Assembly (NCBI RefSeq): GCF_012927415.1
Contig: NZ_JABBPF010000049.1
Coordinates: 1-39,438, forward strand
Reading direction: 5' to 3'
DNA from: Polaromonas sp.
GTDB lineage: Bacteria; Pseudomonadota; Gammaproteobacteria; Burkholderiales; Burkholderiaceae_C
Length of the DNA: 39,438 nt
The translations under genes and the position numbers were made by a program. The notes beneath the pieces were generated by a model, which saw only the letters and a program-made list of their open reading frames with translations, did no database searches and was not told where the DNA came from. How positions within the stretch are numbered: position 1 is the stretch's first letter; every line of letters starts with the position of its first letter. Positions 8,237-15,534 of the stretch are shown one piece after another.

Positions 8237-8503
8237 TCAAAACCCTCCCAACAACAATGAGACATCCTGGATTGCCACGGAAGCGGCTGCAGCCATTGAC
8301 GCAAACACTGTAGCAAGGAAGGCCGAACACGCTATTAGTCGCGGGTGCAGAAAGCGACGGGACGAAGCGCTACAGCTCATATAGGTGAATTTGGGTTTGA
8401 ATGCAGTCCGGGCCGTAAAGTCGCTGTCCCTAACCGCCATATCACAAGACATTTCGTTGGGCAGCGACCCATAGGCCAGAGAGCGTGAGAATTCTGAATT
8501 CAT
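8237..8503 (-). CDS. Small protein with C-terminal membrane segment, 88 aa, unknown (first gene of set)
   Basis: AAGGAAGGACAGGA directly precedes the ATG at 8501-8503, a strong ribosome site. The N-terminal 50 residues are polar. An Arg-rich turn (SSRRFLHPR) leads into one hydrophobic helix of about 30 residues (LIACSAFLATVFASMAAAA...), so the product is probably anchored in the inner membrane by its C-terminal end. It starts the four-gene minus-strand set. I recognise no family. Confidence 0.5.
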   Translation of the reverse strand: MNSEFSRSLAYGSLPNEMSCDMAVRDSDFTARTAFKPKFTYMSCSASSRRFLHPRLIACSAFLATVFASMAAAASVAIQDVSLLLGGF

Positions 8504-8701
8504 TCCTGTCCTTCCTTTAGTGCCGTTTGACAGCTTGTGAAACTATCGTAATTTTGCTGCGAGATCGACGAGGCGTTTATAGGCCGCCAAGCCCTGTCGC
8601 TGTAAGCCCTCAACTGACAGCGAACTTCACTGTGCTGCTAAGCATTTCCGATAGCAAGTTCTATAAAGACAGTTCTCACTGCTTTAACGAAAGGTTTAAG
8701 C

Positions 8702-8720
8702 AGCTATCAAAATAATAGCT
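8702..8720 (-). repeat. Dispersed intergenic repeat, core-only copy B
   Basis: AGCTATCAAAATAATAGCT: 6-bp stem AGCTAT / ATAGCT around a 7-nt AT-rich loop, as in the full copies, read on the minus strand. The CCGTAAT...TGGAC block expected 8 nt further is missing, so this is a truncated copy or a chance stem-loop. Confidence 0.5.
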
Positions 8721-8762
8721 AGGGATAAATTCCCATCAGAAACAAGTGGTGCTACCATTCCC

Positions 8763-8776
8763 TGAAACTGGTTTCA
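8763..8776. promoter_or_regulatory. PtxS operator in front of the regulator gene
   Basis: TGAAACTGGTTTCA is one base away from the perfect palindrome at 9949-9962. It lies 48 nt before the ptxS start codon, a position suited to autorepression. LacI-family operators are typically palindromes with a central CG; here one centre base is changed. Confidence 0.75.
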
Positions 8777-8824
8777 ATCGAACACGCTAAAAGCGACTAA
8801 CCTGTTTCATTTCTGCATTGGTCC

Positions 8825-9892
8825 ATGCCCACCAAAAACCCCAAGCAATCCCCCGCCGTTCCCTTTGAGCGCGCCACCATTGCGGATGTGGCGCGGCAGG
8901 CGGGCGTCTCCAAGGCCACCGTATCGCGCTTTCTGAACCACCGTGAAACATTGCTCACGACAGACATCGCAAGCCGGGTTGAGGTCGCCATCGCCGCGCT
9001 CGCGTACAGCCCCAACCCGATGGCACGCGCCTTGAAACGGGGCCGCTCGCGGCTGATCGGTCTGGTGGTGGCCGACGTGACGAATCCTTTCTCGGTGGCC
9101 GTTTTGCGCGGCGCAGAAAAAGTCTGCCAGCAAGCCGGCTACCTGCTGATGCTGTTCAACCTCGGCAACGACAGCAGCCGTGAAAGCGAGGCCATCAAGG
9201 CACTCACGGCTTACCAGGTGGAAGGCTTCATCCTGAACACGTTGGGGCGCGATGCCGGTGCGGCAGCCGATGCGGCTCGCTACGGCAAACCGGTGGTACT
9301 GGTAGACCGGCGCCACCACGATATGCAAGCCGACTTCGTCTCGCTCGACAATGCTGGTGCCGTGCGTCTGGGCGCTCGCCATCTGGTTGAGGCCGGCTAC
9401 CGCGAGCTGCTCTTCGTTTCGGAACCCATCAACGACGTGAGTTCACGGCTGGAGCGCGAAGCGGCGTTTCGCAGCTTTATCAGCGACTCGGCCGTCGACG
9501 TACCAGGCCTGCGGGGGAGCACTTTTGAAAGCACGGCGGGCGATACCGAAGGACTGGACAAAGCCTTGCGCGGCTTGCGCCAGCGTGCCGGTGAACGCCT
9601 GCCCGGTGTGTTTTCCAGCAACGCTGTCGTCACCCTGCGGGTAGCTGCGGCGATGGCGCGACTGGGCTGGCGTTTTGGCGCCGATGTCGGTCTGGTGGGC
9701 GTTGACGACACCGAGTGGTCACCCTATATAGGCCCAGGGCTGAGCAGCATTGCCCAGCCGACTGATGAGCTGGGCCGCCTCGCGGCTGGCTGCCTGATTG
9801 AACGCATTAAAGGCATGGACTTGCCGCCGCGCCAGATTTTGCTGTCCGGTCGTTTGTTGCCGCGCGGCTCGTCCGTCTCCACGCCCACCTGA
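8825..9892 (+). CDS. ptxS: LacI-family repressor, PtxS-like (2-ketogluconate-responsive)
   Basis: Cytosolic DNA-binding repressor expected to release DNA when it binds a sugar acid. 355 aa. The helix-turn-helix is at residues 17-38 (ATIADVARQAGVSKATVSRFLN), followed by the hinge helix NPMARALKRGRS and a periplasmic-binding-protein-like effector domain (LIGLVVADVTNPFSVAVLRG to DVGLVGVDDTEW and the C-terminal subdomain). The palindrome in front of it and of the next operon matches the PtxS operator I recall from Pseudomonas, and the operon encodes KguE/K/D homologues. The PtxS name therefore rests on family, operator and context together. The start has a weak ribosome site; no better alternative is seen. 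Confidence 0.82.
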   Translation: MPTKNPKQSPAVPFERATIADVARQAGVSKATVSRFLNHRETLLTTDIASRVEVAIAALAYSPNPMARALKRGRSRLIGLVVADVTNPFSVAVLRGAEKVCQQAGYLLMLFNLGNDSSRESEAIKALTAYQVEGFILNTLGRDAGAAADAARYGKPVVLVDRRHHDMQADFVSLDNAGAVRLGARHLVEAGYRELLFVSEPINDVSSRLEREAAFRSFISDSAVDVPGLRGSTFESTAGDTEGLDKALRGLRQRAGERLPGVFSSNAVVTLRVAAAMARLGWRFGADVGLVGVDDTEWSPYIGPGLSSIAQPTDELGRLAAGCLIERIKGMDLPPRQILLSGRLLPRGSSVSTPT

Positions 9893-9938
9893 CGGACCCT
9901 GGGGTTTTCCTGCATTACAGCTTTAGCATCAACTCTTC

Positions 9939-9962
9939 TATAATTTACTGAAACCGGTTTCA
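9939..9962 (+). promoter_or_regulatory. Operon promoter -10 box with perfect PtxS operator
   Basis: TATAAT at 9939-9944 is followed 4 nt later by the perfect 14-bp palindrome TGAAACCGGTTTCA (9949-9962). The operator therefore covers the expected transcription start, a classic repression layout. No clear -35 box is visible, so an activator may be needed or the -35 may be degenerate. The first gene begins 42 nt downstream with ribosome site AAGGAAC. Confidence 0.82.
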
Positions 9963-10004
9963 ATCAAGCTCAAACTTATTGCCTCAACTGTAAGGAACAC
10001 CTCC

Positions 10005-10691
10005 ATGTGGAAAAGTGACGACGAACTGTTCAAGCTGATGCGCCAGCGTCTTTTTCCCGCTGTGGTCGGCGACATCCTGGACACTCTCGGTTACCTCCGG
10101 CAGTTCCTGCATCCCCAGATTCGGCCCGTCGCCAGCAATATGGTGATTGCGGGACGCGCCATGCCGGTACTTGAAACACTTTGCTTCTCCGCGGTTGAGG
10201 AACAAGGCAAATTGCCGCTGTCGCGTCAGCCTTTCGGCCTGCTGTTTGAGGCGCTGGACGATCTGCGCCCGAATGAGGTTTACGTGGCGACCGGCTGCGC
10301 TCCGCAGTTCGCACTGTGGGGGGGGCTCATGACCACACGCGCCCTGCACCTCAAAGCCGCCGGCGCCGTGCTTGATGGCTACTCCCGCGATACCTCCGAA
10401 GTGCTGGAGCTCGGCCTGCCGGTGTTTTCATACGGCGGCTATGCTCAGGACCAGGGGCCACGCGGCAAAGTCGTAGACTACCGCGTCGGCGTGGAAATCA
10501 ACGGCGTGCGCGTGAATCCTGGCGACATCGTTTTCGGCGATCGCGACGGCGTGCTCGTCATTCCCAGGGAGGCTGAGGAAGAGGCGATCCGCAAGGCTCT
10601 GGAAAAGGCCGGCACCGAAAACACGGTACGCACCGCCATCCAGAACGGAATGAGTACGGTCGAGGCCTTCCATACATTCGGTGTCATGTGA
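10005..10691 (+). CDS. RraA-fold protein, probable HMG/CHA-type class II aldolase or oxaloacetate decarboxylase
   Basis: 228 aa. It contains the RraA-family signatures AAGAVLDGYSRD and GDRDGVLVIP. It also has the motif G107-x20-R128-D129-x2-E132, which separates metal-dependent 4-hydroxy-4-methyl-2-oxoglutarate aldolases from the RNase E inhibitor RraA. An enzyme acting on a pyruvate-derived or 2-oxo acid substrate is thus more likely than an RNA-decay regulator. It is first in the PtxS-controlled operon, 42 nt after the operator, with ribosome site AAGGAAC. Its place among 2-ketogluconate genes suggests a 2-oxo sugar acid or a breakdown product as substrate; this is inference. Confidence 0.8.
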   Translation: MWKSDDELFKLMRQRLFPAVVGDILDTLGYLRQFLHPQIRPVASNMVIAGRAMPVLETLCFSAVEEQGKLPLSRQPFGLLFEALDDLRPNEVYVATGCAPQFALWGGLMTTRALHLKAAGAVLDGYSRDTSEVLELGLPVFSYGGYAQDQGPRGKVVDYRVGVEINGVRVNPGDIVFGDRDGVLVIPREAEEEAIRKALEKAGTENTVRTAIQNGMSTVEAFHTFGVM

Positions 10692-10710
10692 ACTTGCCGT
10701 TAATTGCTTC

Positions 10711-11382
10711 ATGAACTACACGTTTCAGTTCGAACCCGTTTTCGCGGCTTGGCCGCTGCTGCTCAAAGGTACCTGGAACACCATCGAGCTGTCGGTGCTG
10801 GCCATGCTGCTGGGCTTGGTGCTGGCCATCCTGTGTGCCTGGGGCAAAACCGCCGGGGCCAAGCCGCTGCGTTTCCTGATCAACGCCTACATCGAGCTGA
10901 TCCGCAATACGCCGTTTCTGGTACAGCTTTTCTTTTTCTTTTTTGCGCTGCCGGCGCTGGGCCTGCGCTGGTCGGCCTACACCGCGGCGCTGACCGCGAT
11001 GGTTATCAACCTGGGCGCCTACGCCACTGAGATCATTCGCGCCGGCATCGAGTCCATTCCCAAAGGACAGATTGAAGCGGGGCTGGCGCTGAACCTGAAG
11101 CGCCACGAAATTTTCCGCTTCGTCATTCTGAAGCCGGCGCTTAAGGCGATTTACCCGGCGCTGACCAGCCAGTTCATTCTGCTGATGCTGAGCTCGGCGG
11201 TGGTATCGGCCATTTCAGCCGACGATCTGACCTCAGTCGCGGCCAACCTGCAATCCCAAACCTTTCGCAGCTTCGAGATTTACATCGTCGTGGCTGTGAT
11301 TTACCTGCTGCTGGCGCTGTCTTTTTCGGCGCTATTCCGCCTTATTTACAAGGTCAGCCTTAACTACCCGGATCGTCGGTAA
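10711..11382 (+). CDS. ABC importer inner-membrane permease 1 (polar amino acid-type)
   Basis: About 223 aa, five or so membrane segments, His/Glu/Gln permease family. The frame opens at a GTG at 10681 overlapping the previous gene, but the ATG at 10711 (MNYTFQFEPVFAAWPLLLKG) matches the usual N-terminus. Family features visible: GTWNTIELSVLAM near the start, YIELIRNTPFLVQLFFFFF, and the ATPase-coupling EAA loop EIIRAGIESIPKGQIEAGLALN. The stop overlaps the next start (TAATG), so the two permeases are translationally coupled. It forms a heterodimeric channel with the next protein. Confidence 0.88.
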   Translation: MNYTFQFEPVFAAWPLLLKGTWNTIELSVLAMLLGLVLAILCAWGKTAGAKPLRFLINAYIELIRNTPFLVQLFFFFFALPALGLRWSAYTAALTAMVINLGAYATEIIRAGIESIPKGQIEAGLALNLKRHEIFRFVILKPALKAIYPALTSQFILLMLSSAVVSAISADDLTSVAANLQSQTFRSFEIYIVVAVIYLLLALSFSALFRLIYKVSLNYPDRR

Positions 11383-12035
11383 TGCGCACTTTCGGACCTT
11401 CTGAGCTTCTGTTCATTCTGGAAGCTGCCAAATGGACTGTGGCTCTGTCGCTGATCGCCTTTATTGGCGGGGCGATAGGCGGACTGCTGGTTGCGCTGGG
11501 CCGCACTTCCGACAGCCGCATGGCGCAATGGCTGTCAGCCGGCTTTATCCAGATTTTTCAAGGCACGCCGCTGCTGCTTCAGCTGTTTCTGGTCTTCTTT
11601 GGCGCACCGATACTAGGCTTTGAGATTAACCCCTGGGTGGCGGCCGGTGTGGCGCTGATTTTGAACAGCAGCGCTTTTCTCGGCGAGATATGGCGCGGCT
11701 GCATACAGGCCGTTCCAGCTGGCCAGATTGAAGCGGCGCACGCCCTCAGCCTGTCCTACCTGTCCCGTATGCGTGATGTCGTACTGCCCCAGGCTTTCAA
11801 GATAGCGTTGGCACCCACCGTCGGCTATATGGTGCAGATCATTAAAGGAACCTCGCTGGCCGCCATCATTGGCTTTGCGGAAGTCACCCGCGCCGGCCAG
11901 ATCATCAACAACGCGACGTTTCAGCCACTGATTGTGTTCAGCGTCGTGGCAGCCATTTATTTTGTACTGTGCTGGCCGCTGTCTTTGCTGGCCTCGCGCA
12001 TGGAACGCCGGCAGGCCGCGGCGCTGGCCCGCTGA
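11382..12035 (+). CDS. ABC importer inner-membrane permease 2 (polar amino acid-type)
   Basis: 217 aa. Paralogue of the preceding permease, sharing its stop/start (TAATG at 11380-11384). It shows AAKWTVALSLIAFIGGAIGG, FIQIFQGTPLLLQLFLVFFG and the EAA loop EIWRGCIQAVPAGQIEAAHALS. Having two permeases side by side with one ATPase and one family-3 binding protein is the standard layout of the polar amino acid uptake family. Substrate is judged from the operon, not from this subunit. Confidence 0.88.
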   Translation: MRTFGPSELLFILEAAKWTVALSLIAFIGGAIGGLLVALGRTSDSRMAQWLSAGFIQIFQGTPLLLQLFLVFFGAPILGFEINPWVAAGVALILNSSAFLGEIWRGCIQAVPAGQIEAAHALSLSYLSRMRDVVLPQAFKIALAPTVGYMVQIIKGTSLAAIIGFAEVTRAGQIINNATFQPLIVFSVVAAIYFVLCWPLSLLASRMERRQAAALAR

Positions 12036-12099
12036 GCAACGTTGGCTCTTTCACCTTCATTTTCTCGTTGTTTTTTTCACTACAAACCGGAGACTTTTC

Positions 12100-12906
12100 A
12101 TGATCAAACATTTGCCACGTCGTGTATTCACGGGCACCGCCCTGGCTCTGAGCCTGGCCTTCACCCTGTCCGCATGGGCGCCCGCCGCCGGCGCCCAAAC
12201 GCCGGCTGAACTAAAAACAAAAGGCGAGTTGACCATCGGCATGCTGGTTGACTTTCCGCCCTACGGCACCATGAACAGCAGCAACCAGCCTGACGGCTAC
12301 GACGCCGATGTGGCACGCCTGCTGGCCAAGGACTTGGGGCTGAAGCTCAAGCTGGTTCCGGTGACCGGCCCTAATCGCATTCCGTTTTTACTGACCAACA
12401 AGGTCGACCTGCTGGTGGCTTCGCTGGCCATCACGCCTGAGCGCGCCAAGCAGGTTCAGTTCTCCCAGCCTTACGCCGCCGCCAGCGTGATTGTGTACGG
12501 CGACAAAAAGGCCAGCATCAAAGCAGCAGCTGACCTTAAAGGCAAGCGCGTTGGTGTGGCACGCGCCAGCACGCAAGACGTGGCACTGACCGCCATAGCC
12601 CCTGAAGGCACCGAGATCCGCCGCTTCGACGACGATGCATCGGCGATGCAGGCGCTGCTGTCGGGCCAGGTTGATGCGATTGGCTGCTCGACTACGGTGG
12701 CCGCGCAGATCGACAAGCGCGCGCCAGCCAATACTTTTGAAAACAAGTTTTTGCTGCGCCAGCAGGTCATGGCCGTCGCCATGCGCCCCGGCCAGGCCGA
12801 GCTGCTGAAAACGGTGGACGACTTTGTCGCCCGCAACACGGCCAACGGCGAGCTCAACAAGCTGTACCGCAAATGGCTGGAAACCGATCTTCCAAAGCTT
12901 CAGTAA
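12100..12906 (+). CDS. ABC importer periplasmic binding protein (family 3), probable keto-sugar-acid binder
   Basis: 268 aa. The frame is open from 11932, but the ATG at 12100 has GGAG upstream and begins a signal peptide (Arg-Arg, hydrophobic core, cleavage near AGA|QTP at 32-33), so the mature protein is periplasmic. It has the family-3 fold: ELTIGMLVDFPPYG, GYDADVARLLAKDLG, ASLAITPERAKQVQFSQPY. R115 corresponds to the arginine that binds the ligand carboxylate. Where amino-acid binders have an aspartate that holds the alpha-amino group (pattern DAxxxD), this protein reads DAIGCS (192-197), with Ser at that place. The loss of that aspartate suits a carboxylate ligand without an amino group. 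Confidence 0.88.
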   Translation: MIKHLPRRVFTGTALALSLAFTLSAWAPAAGAQTPAELKTKGELTIGMLVDFPPYGTMNSSNQPDGYDADVARLLAKDLGLKLKLVPVTGPNRIPFLLTNKVDLLVASLAITPERAKQVQFSQPYAAASVIVYGDKKASIKAAADLKGKRVGVARASTQDVALTAIAPEGTEIRRFDDDASAMQALLSGQVDAIGCSTTVAAQIDKRAPANTFENKFLLRQQVMAVAMRPGQAELLKTVDDFVARNTANGELNKLYRKWLETDLPKLQ

Positions 12907-12938
12907 CACTACCCCTTTGCTGACCACGGTGCTTCTCG

Positions 12939-13742
12939 ATGACAGACACAATGCAATCCCCTGACCCTGCCAATACGTCGGCAGCCACCGGCGCTGAGCC
13001 CATCATCCGCATCGAAGCGGTGGACAAATGGTTTGGCCAGTTCCAGGTGCTGACCAACATTAACCTGGAGGTGGCGGCTGGGGAGCGCATTGTGGTCTGC
13101 GGGCCTTCAGGCTCCGGCAAGTCCACCCTGATCCGCTGCATCAACCGGCTTGAAACCGTACAGAAAGGCCGCATCGTGGTCGATGGCATCGATCTGACAG
13201 CCGGTGGCAAAAACGTCGACTCGGTGCGTCAGGAGGTCGGCATGGTGTTTCAGCAGTTCAACCTGTTTCCGCACTTGACCATCCTGCAGAACTGCATGCT
13301 GGCCCCGATGCGCTCACGCGGCCTGAGCAAAGTGGAAGCTGAAGCCATCGCCATGAAATACCTCACGCGAGTGCGCATACCCGAGCAGGCCCGCAAATAC
13401 CCGAGCCAGTTGTCGGGCGGCCAGCAGCAGCGCGTGGCGATTGCCCGCGCGCTGTGCATGACCCCCAAGATCATGCTGTTCGACGAGCCCACTTCGGCCC
13501 TTGACCCGGAAATGGTCAAGGAAGTGCTGGACACCATGATCAGCCTGGCCGACGAGGGCATGACCATGCTCTGCGTCACTCACGAAATGGGCTTTGCCCG
13601 CAGCGTGGCTGACCGGGTCATCTTTATGGCTGACGGCAAGATCATCGAGCAGGCGCCGCCACAGCAGTTCTTCAGCAACCCGCAGAACGAAAAAACCCGC
13701 AATTTCCTCGGCCAGATCCTGAACTCGCAACATGCCCACTAA
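12939..13742 (+). CDS. ABC importer ATPase (polar amino acid-type)
   Basis: 267 aa. Walker [10 protein letters not shown] (about 55-63), Q-loop [11 protein letters not shown], signature LSGGQQQR, Walker [14 protein letters not shown] and the switch histidine in CVTHEMGFA are all present, so the ATPase looks active. The protein has an N-terminal extension of about 20 residues before the core [12 protein letters not shown]. It starts 32 nt after the binding-protein gene and its end overlaps kguE by 11 nt, which ties the importer to the catabolic genes in one transcript. Confidence 0.92.
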   Translation: MTDTMQSPDPANTSAATGAEPIIRIEAVDKWFGQFQVLTNINLEVAAGERIVVCGPSGSGKSTLIRCINRLETVQKGRIVVDGIDLTAGGKNVDSVRQEVGMVFQQFNLFPHLTILQNCMLAPMRSRGLSKVEAEAIAMKYLTRVRIPEQARKYPSQLSGGQQQRVAIARALCMTPKIMLFDEPTSALDPEMVKEVLDTMISLADEGMTMLCVTHEMGFARSVADRVIFMADGKIIEQAPPQQFFSNPQNEKTRNFLGQILNSQHAH

Positions 13743-14556
13743 CATTTCTGGCCCGGCCCTGGTCGCAAATGGCACGAATCCCATCCTGATTTCACTCGCT
13801 GCTTTTGGCGCTGCCGAAGTGCGGCGCCACGGGCAACTGTGGTTTACCAGACTCAGCCATGACGCCGGCGCTGATGGCATTGAAGTACGCAGCGAACTGC
13901 TGGTGGATGCCGCAACCGAACTGCCCGCCATCGCCCAAGCCGTTCAAACTGCCGGTATGCGCGTGGTCTATTCCTGTGCCGACAACCTTTGGACCGCTGG
14001 TGGCTCGCTCGACAGCGCTGCGCTGAATCGCGCGCTGGCCGCCGCCCAAACCCTGGGAGCACCACGTCTCAAAATGTCGATTGGCGGCTTTGGCGACGCT
14101 TCGCACAGCACGCTTGCCGCGCTGCACGAACGCCTGCATGTGACCGGCATCGAGCTTGTCATCGAGAACGACCAGACCCCGCAAGCTGGCACGCTGGCAG
14201 CGCTGCAGGACTTTTTTGACACGGCCAATGCCCAGGGATTTTTTTGGGGCATGACCTTTGACATGGGCAACTGGCACTGGACCGGTGAGTGCCCGCTGCA
14301 AGCCGCTGGCGCGCTGGCGCCGCAAGTGCGCTATGTGCATTGCAAGGGCGTGCAACGACAGCCGCAGCGCTGGGTCGCCGTGCCGGTGGCGGAATCGAGC
14401 GCTCCCTGGCGCGCCGTGCTGCGCGCCCTGCCCGCCAGCGTGCCCTGGGCGATTGAGTATCCGCTGGCGGGCGATGACCTGCTGAGCGTCACGCGCAGGG
14501 AAGTTGCCATGCTGCGCACGCTGGCGACCCGCATGGCGTCCCGCCAAAACGCATGA
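13732..14556 (+). CDS. kguE: KguE-like sugar phosphate isomerase/epimerase (TIM barrel)
   Basis: 274 aa, AP-endonuclease-2-type TIM barrel. Recognised from the block pattern of Pseudomonas Kgu[17 protein letters not shown] near the start, [47 protein letters not shown] and [15 protein letters not shown]. The Glu, Asp, His and Glu in these blocks are the likely metal ligands. In Pseudomonas the gene is part of kguE-kguK-kguT-kguD for 2-ketogluconate use, where the exact reaction of KguE is not firmly known. It overlaps the ATPase gene by 11 nt and ends 16 nt before kguK. Confidence 0.85.
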   Translation: MPTNISGPALVANGTNPILISLAAFGAAEVRRHGQLWFTRLSHDAGADGIEVRSELLVDAATELPAIAQAVQTAGMRVVYSCADNLWTAGGSLDSAALNRALAAAQTLGAPRLKMSIGGFGDASHSTLAALHERLHVTGIELVIENDQTPQAGTLAALQDFFDTANAQGFFWGMTFDMGNWHWTGECPLQAAGALAPQVRYVHCKGVQRQPQRWVAVPVAESSAPWRAVLRALPASVPWAIEYPLAGDDLLSVTRREVAMLRTLATRMASRQNA

Positions 14557-14572
14557 ATCACGAGAACCCGCC

Positions 14573-15520
14573 ATGACAAGCGCACTGGACGTCATCGCCT
14601 TTGGCGAAGCCATGATGCTGCTGGTGGCCGACCGCCCCGGTCCGCTGGAACAGGCTCAGGCCTTTTACAAACGCACGGCAGGCGCCGAAACCAACGTGGC
14701 CATTGGCCTGGCGCGGCTGGGCCTGAAGGTGGGCTGGGCAAGCCGCCTGGGCACGGATTCGATGGGCCGCTATCTGCTCGCCGCCATGTCGGGCGAAGGC
14801 ATCGACTGCTCGCATGTGGTCTGCGATGGGGCTCAAAAAACCGGCTTTCAGTTCAAAGGCAAGGTGCTTGATGGCAGTGACCCGCCGGTCGAATACCACC
14901 GCAAAGACTCGGCCGCCAGCCACATGGGTGTGGCCGATATCGACGAAGCCTGGCTACTCTCGGCCCGCCATCTGCATGCCACGGGCGTGTTTGCCGCGAT
15001 TTCGGCCAGCACCCTGCCCGCCGCCCGAAAAACCATGGACCTGATGCGCGCGGCCGGCCGCACAGTGTCGTTTGACCCCAACCTGCGCCCCACGCTGTGG
15101 GCCACGCCCGGGATGATGCGCGAGTCCATCAACGAACTGGCCAGGCGCGCCGACTGGGTGCTGCCCGGCCTGGAAGAAGGCACGTTTTTGACCGGCGCCT
15201 TCACGCCGCAAGGCGTTGCCCGCTTTTACCGCGAGCGCGGCGCCAAACTGGTGGTCGTCAAGCTGGGTGCGCAAGGCGCCTGGTTTGACAGCGACAGCGC
15301 CGGCAGCGGACATGTGGCTGGCTTTGCGGTGGCCGAAGTCGTCGACACAGTGGGTGCCGGCGACGGCTTTGCAGTGGGCGTGATCAGCGCGCTGCTTGAC
15401 GGCCTGAGCGTGCCGGACGCCGTCAAGCGCGGCAGCTGGATTGGCGCGCGCGCCGTGCAGGTGCTGGGCGACAGCGAAGGCCTGCCGACGCGTGTCGAAT
15501 TGAACGCTGCCGGACTTTAA
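14573..15520 (+). CDS. kguK: 2-ketogluconate kinase (PfkB/ribokinase family)
   Basis: 315 aa. Phosphorylates 2-ketogluconate at C6 in the cytosol. The frame is open upstream, but the ATG at 14573 begins the conserved MTSALDVIAFGEAMM. PfkB signatures: AGAETNVAIGLARLG near the N-terminus and DTVGAGDGFAVGV with the catalytic base D264 in GAGD (261-264). Blocks recalled from Pseudomonas KguK are kept, including KTGFQFKGK, SAASHMG, HATGV, SFDPNLRP and the C-terminal GSWIGARAVQVLGDSEGLP. The close relative 2-keto-3-deoxygluconate kinase is the alternative, but the C-terminal block and the neighbours favour KguK. Confidence 0.85.
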   Translation: MTSALDVIAFGEAMMLLVADRPGPLEQAQAFYKRTAGAETNVAIGLARLGLKVGWASRLGTDSMGRYLLAAMSGEGIDCSHVVCDGAQKTGFQFKGKVLDGSDPPVEYHRKDSAASHMGVADIDEAWLLSARHLHATGVFAAISASTLPAARKTMDLMRAAGRTVSFDPNLRPTLWATPGMMRESINELARRADWVLPGLEEGTFLTGAFTPQGVARFYRERGAKLVVVKLGAQGAWFDSDSAGSGHVAGFAVAEVVDTVGAGDGFAVGVISALLDGLSVPDAVKRGSWIGARAVQVLGDSEGLPTRVELNAAGL

Positions 15521-15534
15521 AAAAGCCGGGCACC

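Larger units (their letters stand above)
8504..8824. other. Divergent intergenic region, tiny-gene set / ptxS
   Basis: About 320 nt. On the ptxS side it holds the operator at 8763-8776 and the core-only repeat copy at 8702-8720. On the other side, TATAAA (minus strand, about 120 nt before the first tiny gene) and an inverted repeat CGCTGT / ACAGCG (8598-8603 / 8617-8622) may belong to the promoter of the tiny-gene set. No coding frame is convincing. Confidence 0.4.
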
